In this document: positions 5,863 through 9,227 of the stretch, piece after piece
How the letters are laid out: every line of letters begins with the position of its first letter
Numbering within the stretch: the stretch's first letter is position 1
The notes under the pieces: model-generated
Seen by the model: only the letters and a program-made list of their open reading frames with translations
Databases searched by the model: none
What the model was told of the DNA's origin: nothing
Assembly: GCA_016875645.1 (NCBI GenBank)
Contig: VGPE01000102.1
Span: forward strand, 1-9,227
DNA: 9,227 bases
Direction: 5' to 3'
Source: Chloroflexota bacterium
Lineage (GTDB): Bacteria > Chloroflexota > Limnocylindria > Limnocylindrales > CSP1-4
Made by a program: the position numbers and the translations under genes

Positions 5863-7383
5863 TCAGGCCGTGGCGGCTGCACCCTGGGCCGGGAGCGCCG
5901 CGATCGCGCGGTCGAGCCGGTGGAGCGTCCGCTCGTAGCCCAGCGCAACGAGCGTGTCGAAGAGGGGCGGCGTCGCCGTGCGGCCGGTGGCCGCGACCCG
6001 GATCGCCATGAACAGGTCGCCCGGCTTCCAGCCGCGCTCCTCCGCCAGGCGCCGCAGCGGCGGCTCGATCTCGTCGGCCTCGTAGGACACGCGCCCGACA
6101 TCCGCGATGACGGCGCGGGCGGCACGCAGGGCCTCGGCGGCGGTCGCTGCGTCCCAGCGCTTGGGAACGAGCGAGGCCGGGTCGAGCGAGACCTCGTCCT
6201 GGAACAGGAAGCCGACCAGGTCTCCGATCGCGCCGAGCAGCGGCAGCCGCTCGCGCACCATGGGCACGAGCGATCGGATCTCGTCGTCGCCGGGCATCCG
6301 GTCGATGCGTCCGGCGACCGCCTCGGCCTCGAGGAAGGGCCGCAGCCGCTCCACCAGCTCGTCGGGTGGGATGCGGCGGATCCACTGGCCGTTGAGCCAC
6401 TCGAGTCGCTCGCGGTCGAAGACGGCGCCCGCCTTGTGGACCGTCTCGAGGTCGAAGCGCTCGACCAGCTCGTCGAGCGTGAAGATCTCCTCCTCGGTTC
6501 CGCTCGCCCATCCGAGGAGTGCGAGGTAGTTGACCAGCGCTTCGCGGATGAACCCCTGGGCGATGTAGTCGCCCACCGCGGTCTGGCTCCGGCGCTTGCT
6601 CATCTTGGTCCGGTCCGGGTTGAGGATGAGGGGCAGATGGGCGAACTGCGGGATGGGCTCACCCAGCGCTCGGAAGAGCAGGATGTGCTTGGGCGTGTTG
6701 CTGAGGTGGTCCTCGCCCCGGATGACGTGACTGATCTTCATCGCGATGTCGTCCACGACGTTGGTGAAGTGGAACAGCGGTCCCCCGTCCGCCCGGACGA
6801 TCACGAAGTCCCCGCCCAGGGCGTCGGTGCCGATCTCGACGTGGCCGCGGATGATGTCGTCGAACGCGACGATCCCCTCGCCGACCCGGAAGCGGAGGGC
6901 TGCCGCCCGCCCCTCGGCCTGGAACGCCGCGCGCTCGGCCGGCGTCAGGTTCGCGCAGCGGCCGCTGTAGCGCGGTGGCCGATGCTCGGCCTCGGCCTGC
7001 GCCCGCTCGGCCTCGAGCTCCTCGGCCGTGCAGTAGCAGGGATAGGCCCGGTCCGCGGCGAGGAGCCGGGCGGCGACCTCGGCGTAGCGGGGCATCCGCT
7101 GGGACTGGCGGTACGGCCCGAAAAGGCCGCGCGCCGCCTCACCGGCCACCTCGGGTCCCTCGTCCCAGGTGAGCCCGAGCCAGTGGAGCCCGTCGAGGAT
7201 GTCCTTCTCGTACGCGATCGACGAGCGTGCGGCGTCGGTGTCCTCGAGGCGCAGGATGAACGTCCCGCCGGTCCGGCGCGCGAACAGGTAGTTGAACAGC
7301 GTCGAGCGCGCGGTCCCGATGTGGAGGGGGCCCGTTGGGCTGGGCGCGATCCGGACCCTGATCGGCCGCTCGCTCTTGGTCAT
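5863..7383 (-). CDS. gltX: Glutamyl-tRNA synthetase
   Basis: 506-residue class I synthetase that activates glutamate and charges tRNA-Glu in the cytosol. The product also feeds tetrapyrrole synthesis where the HemA route exists. The signature IAPSPTGPLHIGTARSTLFNYLFAR (HIGH region at 19-23) opens the protein. The glutamate-binding LRLEDTD is at 45-50, and the lysine loop is KMSKR (260-264). A zinc-site-like C116-x-C118-x24-C143 is present, but the fourth ligand is N145 where E. coli has His. The alpha-helical anticodon cage occupies about 330-500. The frame runs upstream to 7509, inside the dtxR-like gene, but the family N terminus begins at the ATG at 7383. That ATG lacks a Shine-Dalgarno and has TACACT 7 bases before it. 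Whether the enzyme is discriminating cannot be told here, and no gatCAB is in view. Confidence 0.96.
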   Translation of the reverse strand: MTKSERPIRVRIAPSPTGPLHIGTARSTLFNYLFARRTGGTFILRLEDTDAARSSIAYEKDILDGLHWLGLTWDEGPEVAGEAARGLFGPYRQSQRMPRYAEVAARLLAADRAYPCYCTAEELEAERAQAEAEHRPPRYSGRCANLTPAERAAFQAEGRAAALRFRVGEGIVAFDDIIRGHVEIGTDALGGDFVIVRADGGPLFHFTNVVDDIAMKISHVIRGEDHLSNTPKHILLFRALGEPIPQFAHLPLILNPDRTKMSKRRSQTAVGDYIAQGFIREALVNYLALLGWASGTEEEIFTLDELVERFDLETVHKAGAVFDRERLEWLNGQWIRRIPPDELVERLRPFLEAEAVAGRIDRMPGDDEIRSLVPMVRERLPLLGAIGDLVGFLFQDEVSLDPASLVPKRWDAATAAEALRAARAVIADVGRVSYEADEIEPPLRRLAEERGWKPGDLFMAIRVAATGRTATPPLFDTLVALGYERTLHRLDRAIAALPAQGAAATA

Positions 7384-7390
7384 CGACCAG

Positions 7391-7396
7391 AGTGTA
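7391..7396 (-). promoter_or_regulatory. Candidate leaderless -10 box (TACACT) before gltX
   Basis: TACACT on the minus strand ends 7 bases before the gltX ATG, inside the 25-base gap after the dtxR-like stop. The spacing equals that at proS, and no Shine-Dalgarno is present. No convincing -35 was found. Confidence 0.5.
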
Positions 7397-7408
7397 GGTG
7401 GCGGACGC

Positions 7409-8188
7409 TCAGGCCCCGGACGGGCCCTTCGCGACCTGCATCGGGGCGGCGGCATCCACGGCCTCGACTCGCAGCGGCACCCGGTGGAAGAGCGTCGGGT
7501 CGGCGTCACCGAGCAGCACCCGGACCAGGCCGGCCGGCCGGAGCCCGAGCGTTGCCCGGCCGCGCGGGCCCTCCAGCGTCAGCGAGTCGAGCGATTCGGA
7601 GCGCGCCAGGACGTGCACCCGGGCGCCGGGCGTCAGGGCCCGTGCCTCCAGGTACGAGAGGAGCGCCGCGTCCTCCTCGGCCTCCTCGGTGATGCGGAAG
7701 ATCGTCGCATGCTGGCCCGCATCGACCGCGTTGAGCGGAACCCCGGCCGGACGGCGGCGCGCCGTGTCCGCGTCGATCGGATTGCCGTGCGGGCAGGTCG
7801 GCGGGTGGCCGAGCAACTCGTCGAGACGTGCCTCGACGCGGGGCGAGATGGCGCCCTGGAGTCGGGCAGCCTCCTCGTCCGATTCGGCCCACCCGAGGCC
7901 GACGACTGACGTCAGCAGCCATTCCAGCAGGGCGTGGCGTCGGAAGATCCCGTCCGCCGCCGCACGTCCGGCGGTGGTCAGCACCAGATCGCGGCCCTCG
8001 TGCTGCTCGACGAGACCATCGGCCACGAGGCGGCGGAACATCTCGCTGGCGGCCTGCGTGCTCACGCCGAGGTGGCGACCCACCTGGGCAGTCGTGACGC
8101 GGCGCTCGTCGCCGGCCATGACCCGCAGGGCCAGCAGGTACTCCTGGGCAGCACTCGAAAGGTCGGCCGGATCGTGATGGCGCGTCAT
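7409..8188 (-). CDS. DtxR/MntR-family regulator with degenerate primary metal site
   Basis: 259 residues with DtxR-family architecture: winged helix-turn-helix (about 10-72, recognition region VSTQAASEMFRRLVADGLV), dimerisation/metal domain (about 75-140) closing with the typical CPHGNPI (132-138), and an FeoA-like SH3 domain (about 151-225). A further tail of about 35 residues makes it longer than DtxR (226). Family members repress iron- or manganese-responsive genes when metal-loaded. A gap-free alignment by eye to DtxR from its H79 keeps the ancillary-site H85 and E89. It replaces DtxR H98, C102, E105 and H106 with D104, A108, Q111 and G112, and M10 with E16. Metal sensing may therefore be altered or lost. 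The ATG has TAGGAT 6 bases upstream and no Shine-Dalgarno. The gene starts 20 bases after the membrane-protein stop and ends 25 bases before gltX. Its targets are unknown; no metal transporter is adjacent. Confidence 0.9.
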   Translation of the reverse strand: MTRHHDPADLSSAAQEYLLALRVMAGDERRVTTAQVGRHLGVSTQAASEMFRRLVADGLVEQHEGRDLVLTTAGRAAADGIFRRHALLEWLLTSVVGLGWAESDEEAARLQGAISPRVEARLDELLGHPPTCPHGNPIDADTARRRPAGVPLNAVDAGQHATIFRITEEAEEDAALLSYLEARALTPGARVHVLARSESLDSLTLEGPRGRATLGLRPAGLVRVLLGDADPTLFHRVPLRVEAVDAAAPMQVAKGPSGA

Positions 8189-8194
8189 CGCCGC

Positions 8195-8200
8195 ATCCTA
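8195..8200 (-). promoter_or_regulatory. Candidate leaderless -10 box (TAGGAT) before the dtxR-like gene
   Basis: TAGGAT on the minus strand ends 6 bases before the ATG at 8188, within the 20-base gap after the upstream stop. No Shine-Dalgarno is present. No good -35 was seen. Confidence 0.45.
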
Positions 8201-8208
8201 CGGCCGGC

Positions 8209-9227
8209 TCAGTCGTCCGGGGAGCGCAGCCATGCAGGGAGCGGCAGGCGCCCGGTGGCAGCACCGATCGCCGCGACGACATATGCCATCACGATGATCG
8301 CGACGAACAGGACGACCGTCTCAGGTGAGGGGCCGCGGTTTCCGGCGCTCGCGCTCAGGGCGGCGGCGGCGGGGACGGCAGCCAGCAGCAGCCCGATCGA
8401 TGCGACGGCAGCGGGGCGGGCCACCCTGGGCAGCAGGAGCAGGAGCGTGACGACGACCGGCTGGATGCCCCACATCGCGATGGCCGCTTCGTCGGTGCAG
8501 CCGGCGGCGTAGCGCGCGCAGCCGCTCAACTCCCCGATCCCGAACGCAAGCAGGTAGCCGAGCGGGGGCCAGGCGATGAGCGCGGTCAGCAGGCGGGCCG
8601 GCACCGACGAGGTCACCTGCGCCGCGGCCGCAGCCCAATCCGACGGGCGATCGGCAGCGACCCGCGGTGGCGCTCCCGCGAACGAGGCTTGCGCCTCTGT
8701 CGAAGCCTGACGGCGGGCCCGGTACGCCGCACGCGACGCGTCCGGCGGCGCCGGGCTGGCCGGGTGCGGGCTGGACCCGAGGGCGTCGGCGGGGGCTCCG
8801 GCGCTCGAGGCGTTGGGCTTGGCGTTCGGTGCCGAGGGTGTCTCGACATCGGGCGCGGGCGCGCCAGCCTCGGTTGGCCGCCCCGCCGTGGTCCGGGGCG
8901 CCGCCTGATCGACGCGACGGCGGGCCCGGGCGAGGTACTCGGGCCCGTGCTTGCGGGGATCCGCGTACTCCTTGGGGTTCACGGTCCAGTGCGTCCCCGA
9001 GGACGTGCCGTACCAGGTCCCGCCGCTCCACTCAGGCTCCCACTCGGTGGCGTCGTCGTAGCTCGTGGAGCCGAGGCTCGCAACACGCCCGGCGCGCCGG
9101 CGACCGGGGGCTGACTCGTCCCTGGGGCCCGCAGTGTCGGGCCGCGGGGGCCGATCGGGCCGCGGGGGCCGATCGGGCCGCGGGGGCCGATCGGGCCCTG
9201 ACGTCTGATCGGGCCGCGGGGGATCGC
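8209..9227 (-). CDS. Multi-pass membrane protein with Trp-rich box and DRPPRP repeats (5' end outside window)
   Basis: I do not recognise a named family. The frame is open to the right edge, so 338 residues are visible and the start lies outside. A GTG at 8982 could mimic a start, but conserved-looking sequence continues upstream of it. In order: Pro/Arg/Asp repeats (residues 1-29, three perfect DRPPRP copies and two degenerate ones). Then a Trp-rich box with W62, W66, W71, Y72 and W80, running into NPKEYADPRKHGPEY (83-97). Then a low-complexity Ala/Pro/Ser linker (about 100-205). Finally four hydrophobic helices (about 210-231, 246-265, 270-291, 302-324), with C236 and C243 in the first loop as a possible disulfide or metal pair. 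The cytosolic tail WLRSPDD follows. The N-terminal part is probably a disordered cytosolic arm. It is the first gene of the visible minus-strand run and lies 20 bases from the dtxR-like gene. Confidence 0.75.
   Translation of the reverse strand, partial: DPPRPDQTSGPDRPPRPDRPPRPDRPPRPDTAGPRDESAPGRRRAGRVASLGSTSYDDATEWEPEWSGGTWYGTSSGTHWTVNPKEYADPRKHGPEYLARARRRVDQAAPRTTAGRPTEAGAPAPDVETPSAPNAKPNASSAGAPADALGSSPHPASPAPPDASRAAYRARRQASTEAQASFAGAPPRVAADRPSDWAAAAAQVTSSVPARLLTALIAWPPLGYLLAFGIGELSGCARYAAGCTDEAAIAMWGIQPVVVTLLLLLPRVARPAAVASIGLLLAAVPAAAALSASAGNRGPSPETVVLFVAIIVMAYVVAAIGAATGRLPLPAWLRSPDD
9139..9225 (-). repeat. 18-bp in-frame tandem repeat coding DRPPRP
   Basis: Three identical 18-base units run end to end (9139-9156, 9157-9174, 9175-9192). 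They are followed by a diverged 18-base copy (9193-9210, reading DQTSGP) and a 15-base copy lacking one codon (9211-9225, reading DPPRP). Unit length is a multiple of three, so copy-number change keeps the frame of the membrane-protein gene. Perfect DNA identity implies recent duplication or slippage. The array may continue beyond the edge. Confidence 0.9.

Noticed and set aside
5863..7383. Glutamyl-Q tRNA(Asp) synthetase instead of gltX
   Set aside because: That paralogue is about 300 residues and lacks the helical anticodon cage; this protein has 506 residues with the full C-terminal domain.
7384..7509. Upstream extension of gltX by 42 residues
   Set aside because: The added residues are Arg/Pro-rich, lie inside the dtxR-like gene, and precede the standard family N terminus. 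The ATG at 7383 with TACACT upstream is the better start.
5812..7692. 626-codon open frame on the plus strand opposite gltX
   Set aside because: Antisense shadow of gltX and neighbours; no recognisable motif, and it spans three real genes.
8209..8982. Membrane protein starting at GTG 8982
   Set aside because: The frame stays open to the right edge and the Trp-rich box just upstream of this GTG looks conserved, so the gene is longer and truncated by the window.
1..9227. tRNA, rRNA, CRISPR, insertion sequence or phage genes
   Set aside because: No cloverleaf-like segment, array of spaced repeats, terminal inverted repeats or transposase motif was seen; the only direct repeat is the coding 18-bp array.

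Overview
The window is a very GC-rich (by eye close to 70 %) stretch of bacterial chromosome, densely coding, with short intergenic gaps and frequent GTG starts. The gene content is ordinary core metabolism and signalling. I see no transposase, integrase, phage gene, CRISPR array, tRNA or rRNA. The SenX3/RegX3-like two-component proteins, the DtxR-type regulator and a partial membrane protein with a Trp-rich box ending in NPKEYADPRKHGPEY suggest an Actinobacteria-like or, more likely, a high-GC Chloroflexota (Limnocylindria-type) genome. That placement is an inference from composition and remembered protein style, not from a search.

Layout. The left edge (2-481, +) is the C-terminal end of an ArsB/SLC13-type anion permease. 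It converges, 10 bases apart, on a minus-strand pair: a PhoR/SenX3-like histidine kinase (1148-2365) followed through an ATGA overlap by a glycerophosphodiester phosphodiesterase (492-1151). Divergent from the kinase is a plus-strand pair of small uncharacterised genes: an amphipathic-helix protein (2491-3021) and a zinc-ribbon miniprotein (about 3129-3356). These converge on a minus-strand run that occupies the rest of the window. In transcription order it is an integral membrane protein (from beyond the right edge to 8209), a DtxR-family regulator (8188-7409), glutamyl-tRNA synthetase gltX (7383-5863), a RegX3/PhoB-like response regulator (5847-5152) and prolyl-tRNA synthetase proS (5124-3436).

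How the parts work together. The response regulator sits between two aminoacyl-tRNA synthetases, while its most likely kinase partner lies about 2.8 kb away in another transcription unit next to a phosphodiester-scavenging enzyme. A phosphate-responsive SenX3-RegX3/PhoR-PhoB-type circuit is plausible but not proven. Three minus-strand genes (dtxR-like, gltX, proS) have no visible Shine-Dalgarno sequence but carry a TANNNT hexamer 6-7 bases before the ATG, as leaderless promoters do. The response regulator and the amphipathic-helix gene instead have good Shine-Dalgarno sequences.

Points most worth a second look are the DtxR-family regulator that appears to have lost four of its primary metal ligands, the leaderless-promoter pattern, the Trp-box membrane protein with perfect 18-bp repeats, and the two uncharacterised small genes. 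I did not find a clear novel multi-gene system.
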